Program-made: the position numbers and the translations under genes
Shown: piece by piece, positions 42,801-55,103 of the stretch
Position numbering within the stretch: the first letter of the stretch is position 1
Layout: each line of letters begins with the position of its first letter
Origin: Tetracentron sinense
Lineage: Eukaryota; Streptophyta; Magnoliopsida; Trochodendrales; Trochodendraceae
Reading direction: 5' to 3'
NCBI GenBank assembly: GCA_015143295.1
Contig: CM026551.1
Span: 49,960,034-50,024,033, forward strand
DNA: 64,000 nt
Notes under the pieces: generated by a model
Database searches by the model: none
Seen by the model: only the letters and a program-made list of their open reading frames with translations
Told to the model about the DNA's origin: nothing

Positions 42801-45800
42801 ATGCGTATGTTCTGGACCTTCAACCGAACAGGCATCAACCCCATATTCAATATGGGGGATCTTGTGCCTTTTCGAGGTCCAGTAATTCCACCCCCTAGCC
42901 CATTCCTTAACAATGACACTATACATAACCAGTCCCTACAGCCATTACCACCTCCCCCACCCATTCCTCATAGAAAGGAAGAAATTGAGCATATCTTAGA
43001 TGATGAATTGGTTTCCACCAAACATGGAGGGTACCAAAAATACCTTGTCAAGTGAAAAGGTCAATTGAAGGCGGATTGCACATGGATTATTAGAGTCGAG
43101 CTACAGCGGATTGATCCTAACACCTTGGAGCATTGGCATAGTTATAATTCATTGGGGATGAATCCTTTTCAGCCAAGGAGAGTTGATGCAGACATCCAGA
43201 ATCACAAGGATTTTTAGGTTTCTCAGAGAACAAGGAAGAAGAAGAAGACTCACGTGTCACTTTGGGTTAATGATTTGGGGTATTGAAAACCTCATAAGCA
43301 CACATGATTTATTAGAAAGACCCTACATTGGAAATGTGTGCATATGGGCTTAGTTAGTCTGATTTACTTTAGATAGGAAAAGAATAAAAGCCCAATGGGC
43401 TGGATATTTTTTAGTAGTTTGGGTAACTTGGTCTTTTAAGTTATTATTAGGGTTGCATGATTATTTTAGTCTTTTGACAAGTAGAGTTACAACTATTTGA
43501 AGTTCGTAAATTTTAGTTAATGAATTATTATGAAGGAAAAGACTACTTTATGTATTCTCCAATGATTGGATTTGGAGTGATGACATGGGAGTGATTCCCA
43601 AAGGATTCTAGGATATGTTCATCTTTTTTTCTCTCTTCTTCTCCATTATTTTTTTATTATTTTTTTTTTTGTTATCCTTGCAAAACCTTAAACAACCGAA
43701 ACCCTAGATCCCTTCCCCTCACTGCCGCAGCCCCCCTACAGATGTCCCCTCACTGTCACTGCCACAGCCCCTCTACCCCTTTTCCTTGCTGCAGCACCAA
43801 TCCTAGCCCTTAACCCTTGCTGTCCAACCCTCCTACAGCCCCCAACCCTGCTGCCTCAGCCCTCCTACCCCAATCCTCATTGCAGCCACAGCCCCTCTTA
43901 TAACCTAAAACCCTAAAAATAAGCCACTAAACCCTAACCCTATATTTTCATAAATCCCTGTATTTTGTTGTTGGTTTGTGATCCTTAATTCATTACTAAT
44001 TGAAAAAACCTCATATGAATATCTACACTCATAACCATTGTTGAGCCTAAACTATATTCTTGAAATCCTCAATTGGACAAATCTGCATTGAATAAAAGGT
44101 TAATTCCTAAGCTCGTGGTCGATATGGAAATAGAGAAATAGGAGAGTATTCGAAGACTCTACCTCTTCTATTTCTCACATTCGATCACGGATCCGTTTAC
44201 CGGTCTTAGAATAGGTTGCCATTCGGAATGATGAGGTGGATTGGGAGCGGTGTTCGGTTGAGACTGTCACAAGCTTGGGATTCTAACCCTATCAGCTTTC
44301 ATGTTTTTTATGCTTTTTGTCTTTACGCTATTGTAAATTCCTTTACTTTATTCTTGTACTTATGTAGCTCTCTTTTGATTAATATATCATCTTGATTATC
44401 GATCAAAAAAAACTTGTGTAAACATAGACTTCCATACACACCGTCACACCCTCACAGACATAGATGAGGGCCAATATTATAGGTTTGTGACGTGGCCTCG
44501 AATATTCATAATATTGATTTACTTGGAACTTTCTTGACTAATTACATGTGATGGGATTGCTATTTTATAATTTTCATTATTCTTGCTCATTCATTCTTGA
44601 TCTCAGCAAATTAGATCCTAGGCTATTGCATAGTCCTACATCATTCTCTCTTGGGCCCTAGTCTCTTTGTATATTTGGCTTTTTGCCATTTCATAATATA
44701 TACTCACATTACATGTGAGATTATAAAATGTGTCCATATCTATCTATATTAATATATACATATATATATATATATGGGAAATGTTAGAGTTCACGCAGTG
44801 CGTGAAATCGGTATCCTTCACACAAACATAATATAGGTGACAGTTCTGTAATTATAGAGAAACTCAATGGCAGTAGTATAAAACCATTGAGTTTCTCTAT
44901 AATTACAAAACTGCCACCTATATTATGTTTGTGTGAAGGATACCGATAAAACCATTTTTCTTTGTAATTATAAGAATGTCATTGGTTTTCAAAATTGAGA
45001 TTCCATTAAAATGGACTTTACAATAATAACTACAAAACTGTCACCAAATTATACCTTGCGTGAAGGATATCGAGTTCGCGTACTGCGTGAACTCTAGCAT
45101 CCCCCTATATATAAATATATATAGAGAGAGAGAGATTATTTTCACAGTTGGCAGCACTCCACGAGCTGAATACCACTTCTCGATTTATCAATTACTAGTC
45201 ACTTGTGCACCAATTCGTGTGAGTTGGTAAAACAGGATCCTAAATTAATTCTATTAAATCCATGTAACATCTTTAGTCTCTGTAAGTACACTGGAAGGAC
45301 TAGATAAGAAAGTGATGCTCATTAACCACTTTGACCCATGAAACTTCTATTTTGTTCTTCTGAAAAACTGGCATTGACGCTCAGAAACATGCCTCATGTG
45401 CATGTTTGGAAATTAAGGATCCACTTAGGAAGAAAATTCATGCATACGAGGCTCATATGTAAAAGCTACTTTCCAACTATAATTTTGAATGATAAATGTC
45501 CGCACCCAGCTATTTACTTTTAACAGATATATATAAGAAAAAACTTGTAATCTAAGAAAAAAGGGGGTGATATACGCACATTATTAGGATGCCAGGCAAC
45601 ACTAGTCACTGAAGAATTATGTTTTTTCCTTATAAGTTTACTGACCCACCTGAAGAAAAGCACATTATCCAGAGATAACCATTAAACTTAGAAACAGCTA
45701 TTTGAGCCAGGTGATTACAATTCACATCAGTTAACCCCTTACACCGTATAAACTAAATTTGTAAATTGTATATAGTCACTGAAAAAAATGTGTTATGTAG

Positions 45801-48800
45801 GATGCATGTACATAGAATCAGGGACCGTGAAGCTTTGCTAACCAACAATACATTTTATTCTTAGTAAAATAAATATCAAACAGCCAAAGATATTTATAAA
45901 TTGTTGAAAATTGGAAACTATAACCAAAACATAGATAACATCAAAACGTTCTGCAAAAAAAAAAAAGTTCATAGATGGCGGGAGAAGGAGAGAGATCAAG
46001 ATGTAGAGACCCTAGACAAAATTTGTCTTATCTAGGCAACCCACATTTTGTCCAGACAAAGCCCTAGACAAAATCTGTCAAGTAAATTCTGCTTAATTTA
46101 AATTTATTTATTATTTATTTTGCAAGCAACGTCCAATTTTATGTGGGTTTTAGACAGCTGCCCTTGTAATTACAACTTTAGGGCTTGGGTGATGATGTCT
46201 AGATGCCATTATGTGACCGAGTCTTAATGAGTGCCTGCCTAGACCCTAATGCAGGCACGCTCAGGTTCCCAGTTTCCTAGACAGCATTTTGACTACACTG
46301 GGAACTGGTAAAGCAATATCATATCACAAAAAATATTACGATCTGTACAAAAGAACATGGACAAAGTCCCTTTTTAGGCCACAATTGCCATAAGTTGGCT
46401 ATGTTCCATTATGAAAACAAAAAGGAAAGACATATCCATTAATTAAGGAATGTGGACATTGCTGGAAGTAATCAATTCCTCATCCACAAATACTTAACTA
46501 TGTAATGTCTGTATAGATAATAGAATCATGTCTAAGTAAAGAATGTTTGATAACAACAATCAGACTGATAAATCTACTAACATGGAATAGGTCAACAGCT
46601 CAAGGAATATTTCTAAAGCAAAAGAAAACCTAAAAATTTATTTTTCCGCATCGGTCCCTATAAAATGTGATGTGTGTTCTTGAAAGAAAGAAATCACAAT
46701 TCATTGCCTGGTAGTCACCTTTCTGTAATAATTATTTGCTCAACAATTGCCTCAAAGTCCAGGGGCAAGAAGCAACTCACAACAGAATTGATTACCATCT
46801 AAGAAACATAAAATATCTTGATTCACACGACACATGAGATAATCGTATATAAAAAGTCATGAATAATGGTTCTATAACTGAAAAACAAATCTATAAAACA
46901 GGAAAATTATTTAAATACGTAGTAGTTAACAGAATTTATCTAAATATCTCCTAATTTTAGAAATTAATATTTTATCCATTGAAGTAATAATTTTAATTGT
47001 ATGAATGTAACTGATTGTTATCCCCTCAAAATACACTCACAAGAAAAACATTTTCACTTCCAAGTTATTCTCATGTGAAAAAAAGAACAAAAAACTAAAT
47101 AAAGAAAAAGAGATGAATATGATGTCTGGGACGTAGTTGGATTAGTAAAACTAAAAGGCAATATTGCATTATTTTGTCCTCACCTACACATATGGACCAT
47201 TGTCCCACCCCGGGGATTTCTTCCCAAAAAAGTGAAAAACAACTATCATGATGACTTTTAACCATCCAATCTATGTACTATTTTCTACAAGTTTTGGACT
47301 GTTTGTCATTCTTTCCAACTTTTAAAGCTATGAGATAAACAGGTAGTTGCAGTCACAAATCGGGTGTTCTTTGGAATAGTAGATCTCCTTCATAGGACCC
47401 CTGAAATTGGTGGGTACCTCATTGGACATGCTCTGCTCCACCTGTGCATCTAAGAGAATATAAATGTAATGTCCTTTGCAGGTTCCCTAGAGAGACAGTA
47501 TATTTATCCATTACCATAATTCGTTTCCTATTGCCAAAATATTCTAACCAGTCATGATCTTCGTCTTGGTAAGGTGAAGAATTATACTAACCTCTCGTCA
47601 GCGAGAGTACCTTGCTTCTACTTAAGTACGAGAATTAGGGTCTCACCCAACATGAGGTAAAATAAGTAAAAGAAAATAGGTATACAGTCAGAGTAGGATA
47701 TTCAAATATAGAACTTTACAAATACAATGAAATGGTACCGAGTTAATCAATTATTAGGGGATATGAATTTTTTTCCCTAAGTAAAAAAAATATGGATTGT
47801 AACAAGGACAATCAAATTAAAACATAGTGGCATTTTTAGAAAAACACTAACACATATAATTGAAAGTAAGGAGCAAAGTTGCAAGCAGAAGATTAAGTAC
47901 CAGTTATTCTCTTGCTCATAGTAGCAGATACAAACAGTTTTAGCCCCACTTCCAACAGCGAACTTGTTTTCTGAAAATGAATAATTAAACACATAATAAC
48001 TACGTGAAGCATTTGAATACTAAAACAAAGTCTATCTTTAGCATGCACATTTTCTACCAGAAAACTTGTTAGAAAATGAATCTAACGCAACTATCTAGTT
48101 TGATGATGGCAACTCATAATCTTAATACTTGCCAAAAAGAGAAAAATAAAAATCACAGCCTTAATAGTCAAAAGGTCTGAGTTATTTGAAAAGAAATAAT
48201 CAACGCAAGCTAAAAATACAAAACTTTGATCGAAAAGTAGAGGTGTCAGCCGAAGCTTCCATTTTGTAGAGAACTCATTTCAAACACCTCTATTTGAAGA
48301 ATAGAGGGCGGAGGATGTCCAACCATTGTTTTATGTGTTTTGGAGCGAAAGAGTCAGTGGATCACCTGTTGTTGCACTATCCTTTTGCTTCCACCATCTA
48401 GACTCTAGAGACAATTCCTTCTCCATCTAGGGATCGTTTGGATCTTTCCTAGGTCCTTTTGGGACTCATTGGGTTGGCTTTCGATTTTGCAGGAGGCTCT
48501 AAGTCGGTGGTATGAGCTATATTACCAAGAGCTATTGGTTGGTCTATTTGGAACTAACGTAACAAGAGAGTTTGATGGTCTGGCATCCTCCAAGGATTGA
48601 GTCTTCTTGAGATCTCGTCAGCTCTTCAAGATTGGTGCTCTATTAGGAAGGACTTCGAGGTGTCGTTTTCCATGTTATGACTCATCTTTGCTTCTTGACT
48701 TGTCTTTTTGGCTTTTTTTATATCTGCTTTAGTCTAGTTTATGTTTTTGGTTCATCTTCTTCTTGAACCTTTGTTGCTTCTGTACTCTGTTTCTTATTAT

Positions 48801-51800
48801 TTATCTTAATATAAGTGGCATTTACCAATAAATAAATAAAACACCTCTCGTTCACTTGGTTTGAAACCCCCAAAAAAAATTATAAGATTCTTTTTGAAGA
48901 TAAATTAGAAATCCCTTTTATATAGGACACACACACATTAAACTTATTTTCTTATTTTTTCCACTTATCCTACAGATTTTCTTGAATCTCATTCTTTCAG
49001 CTAGTTTTTAGTTGCTAGATTAGCAACTTGTAGGAGCTTTCTCTTGGTTTTCCTCTACAAAACCTTCTCTCCGATGGTGATCCCGATGGTGATCGGCGTA
49101 TTATCTAACTTCTCTTCAAGTTGCAAAGTGGTGAATTACTCTCCTAACTTTGTTGATTACCTAGAAAATCGATCTTCCAGTCATTTACCTCTCTCGTAAG
49201 CTTCAGAATCCGATCACCCTAATCATTCCTCTTTCAAAACAAATCTCACCAAGGCTACATCATTTGCTGCCATGGATTAGAGATTCGTAAAACTGGAGGG
49301 TAAAGGAGTATCTCCACACCACATGTCCTCCCAAAATTTCACCTTATTACCTATTCTAACCTTGGATCAAAAGCCCTTGGCAAAATCTTTGGATACTTTA
49401 GATAAGCCTATTCAAACACACCGTAGATATTCGAAGCTTTGTTGGTATCCCAACCCCTACTCCACCACTTCAGTAGAATCTTAAGTTTCTTCTTTAATAG
49501 ACAAAGTCTCAATTTTCACATAATTTTGCCCCAATTCTGACCATATGAAGACCCCCACTTTAGACTTTTAAGGAAAAATTCTACAAAATAAATATTGCAG
49601 ATTTTCATTCAATATTGTTTTGCACTGTCTAATGAATATAATCATGCTTGTCCAATTCAAAATGTGGTTTAAAAATTGGATGGACTAGGTTAATGGCATG
49701 TTTTTATGTGATATACATTATTACATACAAAGATAAACAAGTACATAATGATTTCGGAGAGTTTTATTTCTAAGGTCTACCCTTTTTTGAATGGTTTTAC
49801 TTTATGGGAAAGAAAAAGGAAGGATTGTGCGCCTTGCCAACCATTCTCCATGCTACATATAGTACTTCCCGTTCTACTCTCCATGGCTTCTACCTGTCTT
49901 CATGAGTCTTTCAAAAGGTTCTAAGTGGCTAAAAAGGTCCTCTTGCACGAGAATCATATAGGAGAGGATAAAAAGAAGTGCCCTCAAAGGACACTTTACT
50001 TCCTTCACCCGTAAAAATAGAGGAAATTTGCCTGTCAACCTGGTCAGGTTGTCAGGTTGGCTTCAGTGTCCTCTTTTGGGGATAACACCTTTCCTTGTAA
50101 GCCCTTCCTAATCACTTTTGAGTAATCGGGATCACTGATCAGAACCCCTCTTCTTTAGGGGAGGATTGTCCCATGAACAAGTGTGAAGTGGCATTTGTCA
50201 ATTGTTTAGATAGAGACACGTATAGACAGGCTCCTCTATGAGATCCTGAGGACACACGGAAGCCTCGACGGTGCTATAATTGTCTTGGATCCATCTAAGG
50301 TTGACTGCTACATGGCAATCAACCATGGCTAAGAAGGCTCTGCCGCAGGAAGTCTCTCCTGACTGTAGTATGAGGGATGCCACGAGTCATATGGCATCCT
50401 CTCTTTTAATGTGGAAGGACCCCTTTCCCCTACGGAGGGAAGAGATACATGGCACCTCCTTATTGGTTTAGGAGAGGCCTCTTGTTGTCCGCAGAGGGCA
50501 GGAGTACGTAGCACCTCCTCATTGATTAAGGAGAGGAGCAGATCTAATTTGAAAAACCAATACAGATACTCTTCTAGCATCCACGGAGGGCGGGGGAGCG
50601 TGGCACCCCCTCACTAGTTACAGATAGGCCTCATGTGCTCCGCAGAAGGCAAGGATCATATGAGGCCTCTTCACATGTCTTTCGCAAGTTCTGAAAATCA
50701 TGGGTTGTACCATGATTGTGGTGGTGAGATATTCACTGCCAACAATAAGCCCTTCCCCAGTCCCATTCTTGTTTCTTAGCTGCTTTAGATGGGATGGTAT
50801 GACATCAAATAACATCAAGTGGGTATGCGAGTACAAGAGAATTATATCACCATAAGCATACAAGATAATTATAGCGCCATTAACATTCAACCATTAGCAC
50901 TTGATGGCCCAAATGATGGGCTAACACAGGTAATAATAGTGTTCCAAGAAAAAACTAAATTTGTAAAATCAGCTGTCTTTTATTAAGATGGAAACTTCAA
51001 GATTAAAATCAACTGTCTTCAATACCTTTTGGACTCCACTGAACACAAAGAGCAGCACGGTTTAGCCTAAGAATAACAAGGGTTGGAACCCATTCAGCTG
51101 CTTCTTGGTTCCAAACATATCTGAAAAGAACAACTAAAAATTAAGAGAGAGAGAGAGAGAGACAGAGAGAGGTGAAATCTGGATTTATGGACGTTATAAA
51201 GTGATATTTTCATTTTTCAAAATATTTCTCTTAAGAAAAAGAATTTGGGTAAATAAACAAGTATCTACTCACGAATTCCGATCATGTGATACTGTAACAA
51301 TTTTGTTTGACCTTGCACTCCAATCTACTCCGGAAACAATTTGATCATGCTGTGAGAAAAATGAAATATAAAGAAGCTAAGACAACGATGTTATAAATTT
51401 CTTGACGGTATCGAGTAATCTAGGCATGATACAATGAGTCTTTAACCACGAGTTAGTACTCAATGGGAATAACATTTTATTGCTAAATGTATGAGTACAT
51501 TTGTTCAACAAAAAAATTTCATGTAAAACTAGCCAGAAATGCTAGAAAGAGCATGCCAAACTGATAAATAATGAGCTACAGAATGCCAAGAAGTAGGTGG
51601 ATGATATCAGATGGAGGGAGAAGACGTATTCTATATCTTTGTTGCCAAAAATAGCAATTCTCAACATCTTGCAGATATTACAAATGCCTACATGCAGATT
51701 GTACTCTGTCATGGAAAAGGTGAATCTGTCATGACTCATGATTCTTTTATGGCTTTATGCAATGCAACATTTTCTAGTGTGATGGATAAAGAAACAACTT

Positions 51801-54800
51801 TTAAAAATATAAATAAAGAATTTCAAAAGGACTCAAAACTACAAAATATACTTTATGCCTTCCTTTTTGTAGTGCTGAAATTGTAAGGTGATGTGCATCA
51901 TATATTATCACATGCACGTAGAAAAAATAAGTAAGTCCATCCCAATAATCCAATCCGCCTCAATTAGAACCAGCTAAAGTAACAAAATTCGTAAACTCAG
52001 TCTCCACTTATGCAACATAATTTAAAAATAAATAAAATAGAGGATTCACAACTGTCATTATAAATGTTCTGTTATAACATATAAGCAATATTCTAAGTTT
52101 GTCTACATCATGGTTCAAAATATCGGTATCAGTCGCCGTATTGATAAGTCCAAAATAGGATACGTATCGGCGTATCGGTTGGATACGGCGAAAAAATTTA
52201 GGATACGCTAAAAAAAGCTTGGATACGTAAGGAAAAAATTAGATACCTTGCATAAAACCTCTTTTAATGCAAATATAAGCTAAAAACAAACTAAATGAAG
52301 GCCTCCAACTACATTTATAATCATACATATGAGAGTTAACAAATTTATAAGTTAAAAAAGACGTGCGCGCTAATAAATATGTTTAAAAATACAAACCATA
52401 GTTACTTAACCAAGTGATAGAAGTCACTTGCATTCATAAATCAAAAATACGAAAATACATAGACCCTTGTATTCACAAATCAAATTACATACATGATAGA
52501 AGCTCAATACCACATTGAGCTTCGTGCCGGCTCATACTCTATCATTGTGGGATCAGGAATTGAGTAGACTAATACATTATAAGTGGTCCAGACATGATGA
52601 CACCACTGTGTCCAAGTCATCATCGTGCATTACATGCCCAAGTACATTTGTACATATGTCTGCTACTGAGTCGTGATCTGTCCATAACTGTCAGTCGAAG
52701 ACTAGGACTGAGGATCATAACCAGTGGCTCCTGATAAGTAGGGTTGGGTTGGGGCATCATAACCAGTGATTCCTGATAAATAGGGTTGGGTTGGGGCATC
52801 ATAACCAGGAGAACAGTGTTATTTACATATTAATATCTAAAGTAAATGAAAGTAAAATCAAATTAAAATCATTTACTTAAATAATATATTATGTAAATTA
52901 GTTGTGTGTATCGGGTCTGTATTGTGGATCGTAATGTAAATAGAATGAGAAAAAAAATTAACTGAAAAATCTTCGTATCGAGTGTATCGGGCCTATATCG
53001 GCTAGATATAGTGGAGTTTTTTTTCCAACGTACCAGTGTATCGAGTAGCTCCAAATAGGAAACGTATCGGCCCGTATCAGTCGATACATATCGATATTTT
53101 AAACCATGGTCTACATAAGCACTACACAACACTAGGGATGGGTATCGATCCGAGCTTTTATTGAGCAGGGTGTTTTTTGACGGTGTTCAAGCTCGGCTTG
53201 TTTATAAATGAGGAAATCAAGCTCAAGTTTTGAAAGAGTTCATTTAAATGGGACAAGGGTCTGAGGTTAGGTTTTGGTTAGACGTGTGGTGTGGGAACAC
53301 TCGGTTACAGGACGACTTTGCTAATCTGTTCATGCTAGCGTCCAATAAGAAAGCATTGGTTAGTGAGTCTTTTGAGAGGACAGGGGAGGGAGTTGTGTGG
53401 TGTCCGAATTTGCGTCGGGATTTGAATGATTGGGAAATAGAGGACATGACCCGTCTTTTGGAGAGGGTAGCATCGGGCTCCCCTTGTGCAGATCATAGGG
53501 ACATCCGGATTTGGTCACGAGGCAACCTTGGTCGGTTTTCAGTTAGAGCCCTTTATCAGTCTTTGTATCCTGTTCCCTCTAGGCGGTTTCCTTATAGGAT
53601 TGTGTGGAATCCCGGTATTCCCTCAAAGGTATCTTTCTTCTTATGGAATGCAACCCTGGATAAAATTCTAACATGTGATCATTTACAGAGTAGAGGATGG
53701 CGAATGGCTAACCGTTGCTTTTTGTGCTTCCAAGCAGAAGAGTCTGTTGATCACCTTTTGTTGCACTGTCCTATTGTGTTCGGGATATGGGGTTTCTTTC
53801 TCTCCTGCGTAGGGGTGGCCTGGTTCTTTCCCTCATCCTTTCTTAACTTCTTATCTTGTTGGCTGAAGATAACAGGTAATGGGGCAAGGGGAGCGATTTG
53901 GGCAGTGCTCCCGGGGGCGATTTCATGGATGGTTTGGAAGGAGAGGAATAACAGGGTCTTCGAGAATTCTTCCTCTTCTGTGACACGTCTCTGTGAGCAG
54001 ATTCGTATGGTGGTGTTGGAGTGGGCGGGATTATATTTCGATATGGAAGCCTTGAGGGAGTTGTTAGGGTGATGTATATGGGTTGAGAGCTCGGGCTTCT
54101 CTTGGCTGAGTTTACGCATGTGTAAACTTTTCTTTGGCGATGCCGCTTTGTTCTTCCTTGTATCTACCTTTCTTTTTAATAAAATCTGCTTTACCAATCA
54201 AAAAAAAATTAAAAAAAAATTATGATCAATTTAAAAAAAAAAAAAAATTTTAATTGAAGTATTTAGATTGTATATTTATATTATTATTAATTTTGTTTTA
54301 TATTTTTAATATATATATATATATAAACGAGCCGAGTACAACGGTGTTCGAGCTCGTTTGCTAAACGAGCTTCAAAATCTTCAAGCTTGTTTGATAAGCA
54401 AACCGAGCTCTAACTGGAGCGGCCCGTGCCCATCCCTACACAATACACAGGCTACAACTAACATTTTAGTTCTTATGTCAAATGTGAATGTGTGTGTGTG
54501 TGTGTACGCACATCTGGGCCAAATGCTTTTGTCAAGTAGCAGAGAAGAGGGTGGAGTTGGCAGATCTTTGCTATTTATGCCTCCGAGCGGAAGAAACTGT
54601 GGATCATGTGCTCTTACACTGCCCAATGGCTTTTGAGATTTGGGGTCATTTCTTATCTTGCTTGGGTGTCTTTTCTTATCTTGCTTGGGTGTCTTTTCTT
54701 CTCCCTTTCAGAACTTTTTACCGTGCTGGAGAGACAGTGATCTGATTATAACCAAGGTTTGTTAGCGCAGATCTTAATAGGGGTGATTTCCTAGGTTATT

Positions 54801-55057
54801 TGAAATGAGAGGAATTTGAGAGCGTTTGAGAACACTTCATCTTCTCTCCCTCGCTTGTGCTCAAGGGTCTGCTCATTTATTCTAGATTGGTGCTCAATTC
54901 GCCATGATACTAGGGGCCTGAGTGAGGTTTCTGACTGAGATCAGCCTTTGTTTGCTTTCCCTTTTGTTTGTTTTTGTTTTCGTTTTATGAGTGTAGGTTT
55001 TCTTTCCTTTGAATTTACTTCTCGGTAAACTTTTATCTGTGATGCCTGCTTTTCCTC

Positions 55058-55103
<46 letters not shown>

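Larger units (their letters stand above)
36404..44643 (+). mobile_element. Ty3/gypsy chromovirus, with three nested insertions
   Basis: Truncated 5' LTR (36404-36894), primer-binding site TTGGTATCAGAAC at about 36897, gag, protease, RT, RNase H, integrase, chromodomain, 3' LTR ending CTACATCA at 44643. The LTRs align from GCCCTCCTACCCC through the CAT..CATCA ends. Nested inside: a hAT MITE (39383-39735) in RT, deleted hAT element D (40260-41451) in RNase H, and a LINE tail (about 44119-44411) in the 3' LTR. Many stops: a dead copy. Confidence 0.92.
53133..54438. repeat. hAT MITE (TAGGGATGGG ends) hosting a LINE
   Basis: TAGGGATGGGTATCGATCCG and GCCCGTGCCCATCCCTA ends, AGCTCGGCTTG/CGAGCTCGTTT subterminal words; 8-bp duplication CACAACAC / CACAATAC (53125-53132, 54439-54446; 7/8). 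The LINE at about 53240-54235 is inserted in it. Confidence 0.88.

Noticed and set aside
43680-43940. Interstitial telomere repeats
   Set aside because: CCCTAA/AACCCTA words are scattered and irregular within a C-rich LTR, not a tandem array.
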